A stretch of 64,000 bases of DNA from Kangiella sp. GTDB lineage: Bacteria; Pseudomonadota; Gammaproteobacteria; Enterobacterales; Kangiellaceae. The position numbers and the translations under genes were made by a program. The stretch covers positions 427,029-491,028 of the forward strand of contig JANQSG010000018.1 in assembly GCA_028284185.1 (NCBI GenBank), read 5' to 3'. Each line of letters starts with the position of its first letter. Position 1 is the stretch's first letter. The notes beneath the pieces are model-generated. The model was not told the DNA's origin. It worked only from the letters and a program-made list of their open reading frames with translations, and did no database searches. Positions 28,462 through 37,287 of the stretch are shown here, piece by piece.

Positions 28462-29183
28462 TGATAATGAGTTTTTTTCGTGACATTTCTGAACTAAGGC
28501 AGGTGAATCAGCAGTTAGAACAGAAAACCGCTGTAGAAAGGGTTTATTATGCATTCGAACATTTTCCACAGCATTATGCACTAGCGTCCAGTTTTGGTGC
28601 TCAGTCAGCTGTCAGTTTGCATTTGTTAACTCAGATTGATGCTGATATTCCGGTAATTTTGATCGATACCGGACATTTATTCCCAGAGACTTATCAATTT
28701 ATTGATCGGCTTACAGAACGTTTAAAATTGAATTTAAAAGTCTATCGAGCGGAATTAAGTTCTGCCTGGCAAGAAGCACGTTATGGTCAGGAATGGAAGC
28801 AGGATCTTAAGGCGCTTGAGCAGTACAACCAGCGCAATAAAGTTGAGCCAATGGAAAGGGCTTTACAAGAACTCAAGATTGAAACCTGGTTTGCAGGTCT
28901 AAGGCGTTCACAGGCAAAATCACGCCAAACCTTGCCTGTAGTTCAAGTGTTTAAAGATCGCATTAAAGTTCATCCAATCATTGACTGGGACAATCAGAAA
29001 TTACATCGGTATTTAATCCAACACCAATTACCCTACCATCCGCTTTGGGATAAGGGATACGTTTCTATTGGTGATCGCCATAGTACCGTTCCTTTAGTTG
29101 AAGGAATGGATGAAGAAGATACGCGCTTTGGTGGTGTCAAACGCGAATGCGGTTTGCATCTTGATACTTTATCAGGGCTTTAG
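28458..29183 (+). CDS. cysH: Phosphoadenosine phosphosulfate (PAPS) reductase
   Basis: Reduces PAPS to sulfite with thioredoxin. In 241 aa: [17 protein letters not shown] near 33, the PP-loop-like region [34 protein letters not shown], and the C-terminal catalytic Cys in [14 protein letters not shown]. The paired cysteines that bind a 4Fe-4S cluster in APS reductases are absent, so the substrate is PAPS, which fits the APS kinase domain of the next gene. Three in-frame ATGs (28458, 28461, 28467) are possible starts; the last has GGATGA just upstream. Confidence 0.96.
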   Translation: MMIMSFFRDISELRQVNQQLEQKTAVERVYYAFEHFPQHYALASSFGAQSAVSLHLLTQIDADIPVILIDTGHLFPETYQFIDRLTERLKLNLKVYRAELSSAWQEARYGQEWKQDLKALEQYNQRNKVEPMERALQELKIETWFAGLRRSQAKSRQTLPVVQVFKDRIKVHPIIDWDNQKLHRYLIQHQLPYHPLWDKGYVSIGDRHSTVPLVEGMDEEDTRFGGVKRECGLHLDTLSGL

Positions 29184-29213
29184 TTATTAATTTTTATTAC
29201 AGTAGATTTTGTT

Positions 29214-30989
29214 ATGTCATTACCTTTAGATTCAGTTAAGTTAAACCAGTTTGAATACACCCAGCAAGCACACGGCGGTGATTTAAAACCGTTGTTAGCT
29301 TCAACCGAAAGATCGCTTGCATTAAAACAAGAGGCTATCGATTTAACCGCTCATGCGCTTACTCAAAAGCAATTATGTGATTTAGAGTTGTTATTAAATG
29401 GTGGTTTTAGTCCTTTAAATGGTTTTTTAAATGAGGGCGATTATCTTTCAGTTATCAATTCCATCCGCTTAACTGATGGAACCTTGTGGCCAATTCCGAT
29501 TAGTTTGGATGTTGATGAATCCTTTGCTGAAAGTCTGCAATTAGGGCAAAAAATTCGCCTGGATGATTCCGAAGGAGTGGCTTTGGCTGTGTTAACTTTG
29601 GAATCTATTTATCGGGTGGATAAAGAAAAAGAAGCCGAGTTAGTTTTCGGAACTCAAGATTCTGCTCATCCAGGAGTCGCAGAACTGTATCGGGCAGGTG
29701 ACTATTATCTTGGCGGCAGCATAGAAGGTATCCAGCTGCCCGAATATTACGATTTTTCTGAATTACGAAAAACACCAACTCAGTTGCGGCAGGAGTTTGC
29801 TGACAATGGTTGGAACAAAGTGGTGGCTTTTCAAACCCGCAACCCAATGCATCGTGCCCATAAAGAGTTAACCGTTAGAGCTGCAAATGATTTGGATGTC
29901 AAACTGTTAGTTCATCCAGTGGTGGGTAAAACCAAACCTGGTGATATCGATCACTATACTCGGGTTAAATGTTATAAGCACATTATGCAACACTATCCTG
30001 AGGGTTTAGCTGATCTATCCTTATTACCTTTAGCAATGCGCATGGCCGGACCAAAAGAAGCCTTATGGCATGCGATTATTCGAAAAAATTATGGTTGTAC
30101 CCATTTAATTGTGGGACGCGATCACGCCGGCCCAGGCAAAGATAGCCTAGGCAATGATTTTTATGGGCCTTATGAGGCTCAGGAATTGCTGGTTCAGCAT
30201 CAACAGGAGTTGGGTATCAAAATGGTGCCTTTTCAGATGCTGGTATATCTGGCTAATCGTAAAGGTTATTTTACTTTGGATGAAATTTTAGATAAGGATG
30301 AAGTTAAAAATATTTCCGGAACTGAATTGCGCCATTTATTGCAACAAGGCCATTCCATTCCTGAATGGTTTTCCTATCCGGAAGTAATTGCTGAGTTACG
30401 TAAGCGAGTACCGTCTTTACCGCAAAGAGGTTTGACGTTATTTTTTACTGGCTTATCGGGTGCGGGCAAGTCCACTATTGCAAAAATTGTTCAATCCAGA
30501 CTCATGGAAATTACCGATCGGGCAGTGACGCTACTGGATGGCGATGAAGTTCGTAAAACCTTATCGGAAGGTTTGGGTTTTAGTAAAACCGATCGGGATG
30601 CCAATGTTTTTCGTATTGGTTATGTTGCGGCAGAAATCAGTCGGCATAGAGGTATTGCTATCTGTGCACCAATTGCACCTTATGCAGAGTTAAGAAAAAA
30701 GGTAAGAGGTTTGGTAGAACAAAGTGGAACCTTTGTTGAAGTTCATGTGAGTACGCCACTAGAGATTTGCGAAAAGCGTGATCGAAAAGGGCTTTACGCC
30801 AAGGCTCGTCGTGGTGAAATAAAAGCTTTTACTGGAATTAGTGATCCTTATCAAACACCACAAAGTCCAGAATTGACTATTGATACTGGAGAGTACAGTG
30901 CTGTCGAATCAGCCCAATTAGTGATTAACTATTTATATGAAAAAGGAATATTAGAAGTTTCTGAACAGCCAATAGTTGAAGTTGCTTGA
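29214..30989 (+). CDS. Bifunctional ATP sulfurylase / APS kinase (Sat-CysC fusion)
   Basis: Activates sulfate in two steps: sulfate plus ATP to APS, then phosphorylation to PAPS. The N-terminal Sat domain (about 1-395) is the monomeric/homo-oligomeric type with QTRNPMHRAHKELT near 206 and IVGRDHAGPGKD near 298. The APS kinase domain (about 400-580) has P-loop GLSGAGKST, LLDGDEVRKTL and DRDANVFRIGYVA. Total length 591. It replaces the CysD/CysN/CysC set of E. coli. Last gene of the cysJIH operon, 30 bp behind cysH; a hairpin follows it. Confidence 0.95.
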   Translation: MSLPLDSVKLNQFEYTQQAHGGDLKPLLASTERSLALKQEAIDLTAHALTQKQLCDLELLLNGGFSPLNGFLNEGDYLSVINSIRLTDGTLWPIPISLDVDESFAESLQLGQKIRLDDSEGVALAVLTLESIYRVDKEKEAELVFGTQDSAHPGVAELYRAGDYYLGGSIEGIQLPEYYDFSELRKTPTQLRQEFADNGWNKVVAFQTRNPMHRAHKELTVRAANDLDVKLLVHPVVGKTKPGDIDHYTRVKCYKHIMQHYPEGLADLSLLPLAMRMAGPKEALWHAIIRKNYGCTHLIVGRDHAGPGKDSLGNDFYGPYEAQELLVQHQQELGIKMVPFQMLVYLANRKGYFTLDEILDKDEVKNISGTELRHLLQQGHSIPEWFSYPEVIAELRKRVPSLPQRGLTLFFTGLSGAGKSTIAKIVQSRLMEITDRAVTLLDGDEVRKTLSEGLGFSKTDRDANVFRIGYVAAEISRHRGIAICAPIAPYAELRKKVRGLVEQSGTFVEVHVSTPLEICEKRDRKGLYAKARRGEIKAFTGISDPYQTPQSPELTIDTGEYSAVESAQLVINYLYEKGILEVSEQPIVEVA

Positions 30990-31008
30990 GGATTAAATAA
31001 AAGCAGAT

Positions 31009-31032
31009 AAAGCCAACTGGAATGTTGGCTTT
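31009..31032. terminator. Hairpin between convergent sat/cysC and cysB-like genes
   Basis: AAAGCCAAC, loop TGGAAT, GTTGGCTTT: a perfect 9-bp stem right at the end of both converging genes and overlapping the cysB-like stop codon. T-runs are short on either side, so termination strength is uncertain, but the position suits a bidirectional terminator. Confidence 0.6.
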
Positions 31033-32035
31033 AAATATGCCACATGCGGTGCATAGGAAGCTTTGAATTTTCTTGACTTTCCAACTGATTTACCAGATCA
31101 ACAGAGGAAAATTTGTTTCTTTGTAAATACTGATTAAACTCTTCTTCAGCAATATGCGGAGCAAAGAGTTTGATGAAATCCTTCATGTACTTTCTTAAAA
31201 ACAAATTTTTGCTGAAGGCTATCCAGGTTGTACAACGTGGTAAAATGTCCTTTGTTGAATAGCTGATCAAGTCACGATCGAGTTTTGGATCATGTGCCAT
31301 GCTGGCAATAATCCCCACCCCAAAACCACTGCGCACATAGGTTTTAATGACATTGGCATCTCTGGCGGTTAAAACGATATTGGGATTAAGTTTGGCCTGA
31401 CGACAAGCCTGTATCAAACTGGACTCACTCTTAGCTTTCATTTCATAAGTCACAATTGGATATTTTACGAGATCCGACAGGCCAATTTTTCGTAAATCAC
31501 CTAAAGGGTGATCCTGTGGAAATAATAAGGTTCTATCCCATTGATAGCAGGGAATTTTGACAATGTCTGCGCCAAACTCTTCATTTCCCGAGGCAATGGC
31601 AAAATCAATTTTTCGGGTTTGCAAAAGCTCGGTGATTTGTGCTGTAGTTCCTTGCTGCAGATCAATTTTAAGCTGTGGGTACTGTTTATGAAAATTCAAA
31701 AATACCTGCGGCAATACATATTGCGCTTGAGTCTGAGTGGTTGCAATGGTAAAGCTGCCCGTATCCTCACCCATTACATCGCTGGTTAACTGCTTGATAT
31801 TATTGACTTCCTGCAGCACGTTACGGGCTTTGCGGATAATTTCTTCACCAATATGAGTCACGCAAGCTAACTGTTTGCCGCTACGTTCAAAAATGGTTAC
31901 TTTGAGCTCGTCTTCTAACAGCCGTAGCTGTTTACTGATACCAGGCTGGGAAGTGTAAAGGCTTTCTGCTGCCGCAGTAATGCTGAGGTTGTTATCTGCA
32001 ATGGCTACCAGATACCGTAATTGCTGCAATTTCAT
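31031..32035 (-). CDS. cysB: CysB-like LysR-family regulator of sulfur assimilation
   Basis: LysR-type regulator of 334 aa. The N-terminal helix-turn-helix region MKLQQLRYLVAIADNNLSI and YTSQPGISKQLRLLEDEL follows E. coli CysB nearly residue for residue. The effector domain has IATTQTQAQYVLP, the CysB/Cbl sulfate or acetylserine pocket signature, and DANVIKTYVRSGFGVGIIASMA. It could be Cbl rather than CysB; the single copy next to cysJIH and cysG favours CysB. Three Met-box-like 8-mers sit 2-25 bp before the ATG, where no ribosome-binding site is visible, suggesting MetJ control of the regulator itself. Confidence 0.9.
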   Translation of the reverse strand: MKLQQLRYLVAIADNNLSITAAAESLYTSQPGISKQLRLLEDELKVTIFERSGKQLACVTHIGEEIIRKARNVLQEVNNIKQLTSDVMGEDTGSFTIATTQTQAQYVLPQVFLNFHKQYPQLKIDLQQGTTAQITELLQTRKIDFAIASGNEEFGADIVKIPCYQWDRTLLFPQDHPLGDLRKIGLSDLVKYPIVTYEMKAKSESSLIQACRQAKLNPNIVLTARDANVIKTYVRSGFGVGIIASMAHDPKLDRDLISYSTKDILPRCTTWIAFSKNLFLRKYMKDFIKLFAPHIAEEEFNQYLQRNKFSSVDLVNQLESQENSKLPMHRMWHI

Positions 32036-32036
32036 T

Positions 32037-32060
32037 GGATGTTTAGATGTCTATACGTCT
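32037..32060. promoter_or_regulatory. Tandem Met boxes at the cysB-like start
   Basis: Three contiguous 8-mers read on the plus strand: GGATGTTT, AGATGTCT, ATACGTCT, with 5, 7 and 7 of 8 matches to AGACGTCT. They abut the cysB-like ATG (minus strand), and the divergent cysG start is 170 bp away. Tandem phasing at exactly 8 bp is the MetJ hallmark. Confidence 0.72.
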
Positions 32061-32199
32061 TCATATGGATGCTAACATATAACGAAAACTTATAGCAAGC
32101 ATTTTGCATCACAACTGATCTTAAAGTGATATAGCTTTTTGTTATATTGATACAGCCTTTATTTATTATTATTCTGCCGCTAAAAATGCTCTTATATTT

Positions 32200-32215
32200 A
32201 GCCATCTAAACGTTT
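32200..32215. promoter_or_regulatory. Met boxes upstream of cysG
   Basis: AGCCATCT followed by AAACGTTT, each 6 of 8 to the MetJ consensus, ending 14 bp before the cysG GTG. The 13-mer TAGCCATCTAAAC here recurs exactly upstream of metJ at 35033-35045, which supports this weak site as a genuine MetJ target. Confidence 0.6.
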
Positions 32216-32229
32216 AATTAGGTTTCGAC

Positions 32230-33657
32230 GTGGAGTATTTACCGGTAACCGTTCATTTATTGGATCAGCCTTGCTTAATTGTTGGCGGAGGCGAGGTGGC
32301 TTATCGCAAATTAAAGCATTTGCTGCGGGCAGGGGCGCAGGTTTCATTGGTTGCCGAAAACTTCAATCAAGAAATTATTAAACTGGCAGAAGAGCAGGGG
32401 CTGGAGTTAATTCATTCCAGTTTTAACGCAGAGCTTTTAACTGATCAGTATTTGGTAATAGCTGCAACTGACAATCCAGAAATCAATCAATTAGTAAGTC
32501 AAGTGGCCAAACAACGCCATATTTGGGTTAATGTGGTCGATGATCTGGAATTAAGTAATTTATTAATGCCAGCCGTGGTGGATCGTTCGCCTTTATTAGT
32601 TGCCATATCCACTGGTGGTGTTTCTCCAGTATTAGCTCGGATCATTCGTGAAAAACTGGAATGGCTGCTACCCAAAAACTTATCGGCTTTACTCGATAAA
32701 TTAAAAACCTTTCGGCCAAAAGTAAAAAAAAAATACCCTGATCTAAAAACTAAACGTAGTTTTGCAGAATGGTTTATTGAAACTTCCATTGCCGATAAGC
32801 TCGAGCTGGATATAGCTTTTGAACAGGCCATTAATCAATTTGAAGATCAGTATCAAGCTAAAGGTAAGGTCTATTTGGTGGGTGCTGGTCCTGGTGCTCC
32901 GGATTTGTTGACCGTAAAAGCACTAAAAATCTTACAAAAAGCTGATGTGGTATTGCATGATGCTTTAGTTGGCGAAGACGTTTTAGAGCTGATTCGCAAA
33001 GATGCCAAATTAATTAATGTGGGTAAGCGAGCCAATAATCATAGCACGCAGCAAGCAAAAATTAATCAATTATTAGTGACTTATGGTAAACAACATTTAA
33101 CGGTAGTGCGACTAAAAGGTGGCGATCCTTTTATTTATGGTCGTGGTGGTGAAGAACTTGAAGTTTTGGTGGAACATCAAATTGATTTTGAAGTAGTGCC
33201 AGGTATTACGGCGGCATCCGCTTGTGCCAGCTATGCCGGAATTCCGTTAACCCATCGGCAGTATTCACAAACCGTTATGTTTATTACGGCTCACTGCAAA
33301 AACTCGGAAGAAACACTGAACTGGAAAAGCATTGCCCGGCAAAATCAAACTTTAGTGGTTTATATGGGATTATTGCGAAATGAAGTGTTAACCCGGCAAA
33401 TGATTCGCTATGGACGCCATCCTGATACACCTGTAGCCATCGTTGAAAAAGGAACTTCACTACAACAAAGAGTTATCACTGGTACTTTAAATCAACTGCC
33501 GGATTTGGTTACAAAGTATCAATTAGTCTCTCCTGCTTTGATTATTATCGGTGAGGTAGCAGCATTAGCTAGCCAGTTAAACTGGTATCCGCACAATACA
33601 TTTATTCAACACCCAGCAAATTCGACAGAATCTAATTTATTACAAGAGGCAGTTTAG
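32230..33657 (+). CDS. cysG: Siroheme synthase CysG (trifunctional)
   Basis: Makes siroheme, the cofactor of CysI, from uroporphyrinogen III. In 475 aa: N-terminal precorrin-2 dehydrogenase/ferrochelatase with CLIVGGGEVAYRK near 15-27 and VAISTGGVSPVLARIIREK; C-terminal SAM uroporphyrinogen methyltransferase with VYLVGAGPGAPDLLTVKA near 215, VRLKGGDPFIYGRGGEE and VPGITAASACASYAGIPLTHR. The start is GTG (MEYLPVTVHLL matches the E. coli start MDHLP). An AGG lies about 9 bp upstream. The stop is one base before the cysK ATG, so siroheme and cysteine synthesis genes form one operon. Confidence 0.96.
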   Translation: MEYLPVTVHLLDQPCLIVGGGEVAYRKLKHLLRAGAQVSLVAENFNQEIIKLAEEQGLELIHSSFNAELLTDQYLVIAATDNPEINQLVSQVAKQRHIWVNVVDDLELSNLLMPAVVDRSPLLVAISTGGVSPVLARIIREKLEWLLPKNLSALLDKLKTFRPKVKKKYPDLKTKRSFAEWFIETSIADKLELDIAFEQAINQFEDQYQAKGKVYLVGAGPGAPDLLTVKALKILQKADVVLHDALVGEDVLELIRKDAKLINVGKRANNHSTQQAKINQLLVTYGKQHLTVVRLKGGDPFIYGRGGEELEVLVEHQIDFEVVPGITAASACASYAGIPLTHRQYSQTVMFITAHCKNSEETLNWKSIARQNQTLVVYMGLLRNEVLTRQMIRYGRHPDTPVAIVEKGTSLQQRVITGTLNQLPDLVTKYQLVSPALIIIGEVAALASQLNWYPHNTFIQHPANSTESNLLQEAV

Positions 33658-33658
33658 A

Positions 33659-34618
33659 ATGTCACAAATACATAACTCGATTTTAGAGACTATTGGCAAT
33701 ACCCCTATTATTAAAATTAACCGCTTAGGGCCTAAAAGGGTTAATTTATTTGTTAAGGCTGAATTTTTTAATCCATTGGCTTCGGTCAAGGATCGGTTGG
33801 CATTTGCCATTATTAATGATGCTGAACAAAAAGGCCTGCTACAGCCAGGACAGACGGTAGTTGAGGCTACTTCTGGCAATACGGGAATTGCTTTAGCCAT
33901 GGTTTGTGCCGCCAAAGGTTATCCTTTTGTTGCCGTGATGACGGAAACCTTTTCGGTAGAGCGCCGTAAAATTATGCGTGCTTTAGGTGCTAAGGTTGTT
34001 TTAACGCCTGCTGCAGAGCGTGGTACTGGCATGGTACGGGTAGCCGCTGAATTGGCAGAAAAGAATGGTTGGTTCTTGGCGAGACAATTTGAAAATCAGG
34101 CCAACCCAGAATATCACCGAAATACTACTGCTCCGGAAATTTTAAGAGCCTTTGCTGGTCGACCACTGGATTATTTTGTCAGTGGCTATGGTACGGGTGG
34201 CACTATCACCGGTGTCGGGGAAGTATTAAAAGTAGCAAGGCCTGGTATCAAGATTATTGCCACTGAGCCGGAGGGAGCCTCTTTATTACAAGGTAAGGAG
34301 TGGCAGCCGCATAAGATTCAGGGGTGGACGCCAGATTTTATTGCCGATGTGATGAATCAAGATATTTATGATGAGGTTTTCTCAATCAATGATGAGCTAG
34401 CGCGCGACACTTCTTTGGCTTTAGCTAGTCGGGAAGGAATTTTCTGCGGTATTTCGGCAGGAGCTACTTTTGCTACCGCATTGCAAGTAGCTGAAACTGC
34501 ACCGGAGGGGGCAAACATTTTGGCTATGTTGCCTGATACCGGAGAGCGTTATTTAAGCACTTTTCTATTTGAAGCTATTGGCGATGGTTCTGATGATGAA
34601 ATTTTAGCTGCATCATAA
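33659..34618 (+). CDS. cysK: Cysteine synthase (O-acetylserine sulfhydrylase), CysK-like
   Basis: PLP enzyme that joins sulfide from CysJI to O-acetylserine. In 319 aa: ETIGNTPIIKINRLG at the N-terminus, the PLP lysine in NPLASVKDRLAF near 43, the phosphate loop EATSGNTGIALA, GYGTGGTITGVGE and PDTGERYLSTFLFE. The last motif and length look CysK-like; CysM cannot be excluded from the sequence alone. Cotranscribed with cysG. A strong hairpin follows the stop. Confidence 0.9.
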   Translation: MSQIHNSILETIGNTPIIKINRLGPKRVNLFVKAEFFNPLASVKDRLAFAIINDAEQKGLLQPGQTVVEATSGNTGIALAMVCAAKGYPFVAVMTETFSVERRKIMRALGAKVVLTPAAERGTGMVRVAAELAEKNGWFLARQFENQANPEYHRNTTAPEILRAFAGRPLDYFVSGYGTGGTITGVGEVLKVARPGIKIIATEPEGASLLQGKEWQPHKIQGWTPDFIADVMNQDIYDEVFSINDELARDTSLALASREGIFCGISAGATFATALQVAETAPEGANILAMLPDTGERYLSTFLFEAIGDGSDDEILAAS

Positions 34619-34653
34619 AGCACTAACCAATTGGTTTTCATAAATATAAAATT

Positions 34654-34676
34654 ATCCCCGCAGAAGCGGGGATTTT
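34654..34676. terminator. Bidirectional terminator between cysK and metJ
   Basis: ATCCCCGC, loop AGAA, GCGGGGAT: perfect 8-bp GC-rich stem followed on the plus strand by TTTT and further T-runs, and on the minus strand by AATTTTATATTT. It lies between converging cysK and metJ. Confidence 0.85.
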
Positions 34677-34682
34677 GAAGTT

Positions 34683-34988
34683 TTATTTTTTGCGTTGCTT
34701 TTTTGACTTGGTTTTAGCAAGCATTTCCTGAATGTAATCATTTTTATCTTTGGCCAGATCTTCATCGGTTGGTAGTGGCTGGCCAGTATAAGCATGTAGA
34801 AAAGCCTCACACAATAACTCGCTATTGGTGGCGTGTCTTAGGTTTTTTACCTGGCGACGGGTTCTTTCGTCAGTCAGGACTTTCAATACTGAAAAAGGGA
34901 TTGATACGGTAATTTTTTTTACTTTATCCTTTTTTTCGCCATGTTCTACATAGGGATTAATAAATTCCCCATTCCAGCTCTTGCTCAT
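34683..34988 (-). CDS. metJ: Methionine repressor MetJ
   Basis: Ribbon-helix-helix repressor that binds tandem AGACGTCT boxes with S-adenosylmethionine as corepressor. The 101 aa share long identical stretches with E. coli Met[10 protein letters not shown], the DNA-contacting beta strand with its Lys and Thr, then [28 protein letters not shown] and TGQPLP. The C-terminus is shorter and Lys-rich. A GAGGT site precedes the ATG. It is divergent to metX with two groups of Met boxes between them, so autorepression is likely. Confidence 0.97.
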   Translation of the reverse strand: MSKSWNGEFINPYVEHGEKKDKVKKITVSIPFSVLKVLTDERTRRQVKNLRHATNSELLCEAFLHAYTGQPLPTDEDLAKDKNDYIQEMLAKTKSKKQRKK

Positions 34989-35033
34989 AAGTACCTCTTT
35001 GCTTATTCGATTTGGTTATTATACATAAATTGT

Positions 35034-35057
35034 AGCCATCTAAACATCTTGACTTGT
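35034..35057. promoter_or_regulatory. Met boxes proximal to metJ
   Basis: Three contiguous 8-mers, AGCCATCT, AAACATCT and TGACTTGT (6, 6 and 5 of 8 to AGACGTCT), 46-69 bp upstream of the metJ start. Shares a 13-mer with the site before cysG. Confidence 0.65.
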
Positions 35058-35080
35058 AAATTATTGTGGATAAAATAAAA

Positions 35081-35104
35081 AGACGTTTAGACGTCTATAT
35101 GTCT
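35081..35104. promoter_or_regulatory. Strong tandem Met boxes at the metX start
   Basis: AGACGTTT, AGACGTCT, ATATGTCT in direct 8-bp phase (7, 8 and 6 of 8 matches): the best MetJ operator of the window. It controls the metX-metB-metL-metF operon and possibly metJ. It ends 3 bp before the preferred metX ATG. Confidence 0.88.
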
Positions 35105-35107
35105 TTT

Positions 35108-36082
35108 ATGGTTGCTTTAACTGCAAAATACAAGCCTGATTCGAATTTTGCTGATGCTTATATTTCTTTATCAGAAACGAGGTTCGTTGACTTTGCCTTA
35201 CACTATGGTCAAGTTTTAAAGCAAGTCACAGTTCAATATTTAATTGCTGGAAATCCAACAGGCCCTGTTTTAGTTGTGCAAGGCGGCATTTCTGCTGATA
35301 GAAATTTGATCGATACACAAGAGAGCGGTGGTTGGTGGAGCAAATTGGTGGGCTACGAAGGACACATCGATCTGAGCTATTATCAAGTCATCAGCATTAA
35401 TTATATTGCACCTGAAGCAGATGTTTTGATCGCAAGCCATGATCAGGCAAGGGCGGTAAAGCTGTTATTAGAGCAGTTGTCAATTAGCAAAATTCATGCC
35501 TTTATTGGTGCTTCCTATGGTGGTCTGGTGGGACAGGCTTTTGCCAGCCTTTATCCTGAAAGTCTGGATAAGTTTGTTTGTGTTTGTGCTGCGGCAGAAA
35601 ATAATAATCAAGCTATTGCCCAACGGGCTATTCAAAGAAAAATTATTGAAAGTGTGGCTGATGGCAAAAAAGCCATGCAGCTGGCTCGCTCAATCGCTCT
35701 TTTAGGTTATAGGGGAGAAGATGAACTGGCTTATCGTTTTTCAAATCGACCTCTTATCAAAGGACAGGCAGTTAGTTTTGAAGTGATCAATTATCTTGAG
35801 CATAACGCCAATAAATTTGCACAAAGCTTTAATAAAAATCGTTATCTCAAGCTGTCTTTATCTATTGATTTGCATCAGGTCAATTTATCGAAGATTCGTT
35901 GCCAATGCTTATTTATAGCTTTTGATAGCGATCAGATTGTTTCTGTTAATGCCATCAAAAATACTTCCGATGCAATCAGTCATTCTAATTTAAAAATTAT
36001 CCACACCCATTACGGTCATGATGCCTTTTTGATCGAATATCAAGAATTGGGTAAGCAAATTACATCATTTTTATGGAATTGA
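35108..36082 (+). CDS. metX: MetX-type homoserine O-acyltransferase (alpha/beta hydrolase)
   Basis: Activates homoserine for methionine synthesis. Alpha/beta-hydrolase fold with GGISADRN near the oxyanion region, nucleophile Ser in GASYGGLVGQ, acid Asp in AFDSDQIV and base His in THYGHDAFLIE, all standard MetX motifs. Acetyl- or succinyl-CoA use cannot be told by eye; cystathionine gamma-synthase next door fits O-succinylhomoserine. It stands in for the unrelated E. coli MetA. A GTG at 35066 would give 338 aa but would place the Met boxes inside the coding region, so ATG 35108 (324 aa) or 35099 is preferred; none has a clear ribosome-binding site. Confidence 0.87.
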   Translation: MVALTAKYKPDSNFADAYISLSETRFVDFALHYGQVLKQVTVQYLIAGNPTGPVLVVQGGISADRNLIDTQESGGWWSKLVGYEGHIDLSYYQVISINYIAPEADVLIASHDQARAVKLLLEQLSISKIHAFIGASYGGLVGQAFASLYPESLDKFVCVCAAAENNNQAIAQRAIQRKIIESVADGKKAMQLARSIALLGYRGEDELAYRFSNRPLIKGQAVSFEVINYLEHNANKFAQSFNKNRYLKLSLSIDLHQVNLSKIRCQCLFIAFDSDQIVSVNAIKNTSDAISHSNLKIIHTHYGHDAFLIEYQELGKQITSFLWN

Positions 36083-36084
36083 AT

Positions 36085-37287
36085 ATGAAAACAATAAATT
36101 TAGAAAAACCTCATAGCCATAGCCAAACTTTATCAGTTAGGGCGGGTATTGAAAGTGATAAACAATATGGTGCCGTTACTCCACCTCTGTATTTATCCAG
36201 TAATTATACGTTTGAAGATTTGGACAAGCCGAGAACTTACGACTATTCACGTTCGGGTAATCCAACTCGCGACATACTGGGCTCGGCTTTGGCAGAGCTG
36301 GAGGCTGGGTTTAATGGGGTGGTGACTTCAAGTGGTATGTCAGCAGTTTATCTGGTTACCCATTTGCTGGATAAAGGCGATCTGATTCTGGCGCCGCATG
36401 ATTGTTATGGTGGCACCTATCGCTTACTCAATTCCTTGCAGGAAAAAGGGATCTTAAGGGTTGAGTTTGTAGATCAAGGTGATCCCGAAGCACTACAAGC
36501 AGCTTTAAAGCAAAACCCCAAGTTGGTTTGGATTGAAACACCGAGTAACCCTTTACTAAGAGTGGTTGATATTAATGCTATTTGTGAGCAAGTTGGCGAA
36601 CAGGTGTTAAAGGTGGTGGATAATACTTTTTTATCACCAATTTTACAGCAGCCAATCAAGTTGGGTGCTGATCTAGTGGTGCATTCAACCACCAAGTATA
36701 TCAATGGTCATAGCGATGTGGTCGGCGGTGCGGTAATAGCTAAAGATGAGGCGCTTTATGAACAAATTGCTTGGTGGGCAAATTGCACCGGTCTGACGGG
36801 TTCCCCTTTTGATAGTTTTATTACCAGTCGTGGCTTGCGCACTTTAGGCGTAAGAATAAAACAACATGTAGAAAATACCCAACAAGTTGCCGAGTTTTTA
36901 AATAAACATCCTTTAGTAAAAGAAGTTTTTTATCCAGGACTAAAGCAACATCCTACCTATGATATTGCTAAAAAGCAGCAAACAGATTTTGGTGCCATGT
37001 TGTCATTTACATTGGATACCGATAAGTGCAATCTAAGAAGTTTTGTTAATAGTCTCGGTTATTTTTCTTTGGCCGAGTCATTAGGTGGAGTGGAAAGTCT
37101 AATTTGTCATCCGGCGAGTATGACACATGCTGCTATGGACCCAGAAGCAAGACAGATCGCAGGCATTGGTGATGACTTGTTGAGATTGTCTGTGGGCATT
37201 GAAAATGTGGAAGATTTAATTTCGGATTTGGATAGCGCCTTCCAGCGATGTCAACTGCAAGTAATCAAGAGGCAAAGACATGTCTAA
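36085..37287 (+). CDS. metB: Cystathionine gamma-synthase
   Basis: PLP enzyme making cystathionine from cysteine and acylated homoserine. In 400 aa: SVRAGIESDKQYGAVTPPLYLSSNY, YDYSRSGNPTRD, the PLP-binding Lys in VVHSTTKYINGHSDVVGG, and SLAESLGGVESLICHPASMTH near the C-terminus. This fits gamma-synthase rather than beta-lyase, as does the operon with metX and metL. ATG 36085 has GGA 8 bp upstream; an ATG four codons earlier overlaps the metX end. It overlaps metL by 8 bp. Confidence 0.93.
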   Translation: MKTINLEKPHSHSQTLSVRAGIESDKQYGAVTPPLYLSSNYTFEDLDKPRTYDYSRSGNPTRDILGSALAELEAGFNGVVTSSGMSAVYLVTHLLDKGDLILAPHDCYGGTYRLLNSLQEKGILRVEFVDQGDPEALQAALKQNPKLVWIETPSNPLLRVVDINAICEQVGEQVLKVVDNTFLSPILQQPIKLGADLVVHSTTKYINGHSDVVGGAVIAKDEALYEQIAWWANCTGLTGSPFDSFITSRGLRTLGVRIKQHVENTQQVAEFLNKHPLVKEVFYPGLKQHPTYDIAKKQQTDFGAMLSFTLDTDKCNLRSFVNSLGYFSLAESLGGVESLICHPASMTHAAMDPEARQIAGIGDDLLRLSVGIENVEDLISDLDSAFQRCQLQVIKRQRHV

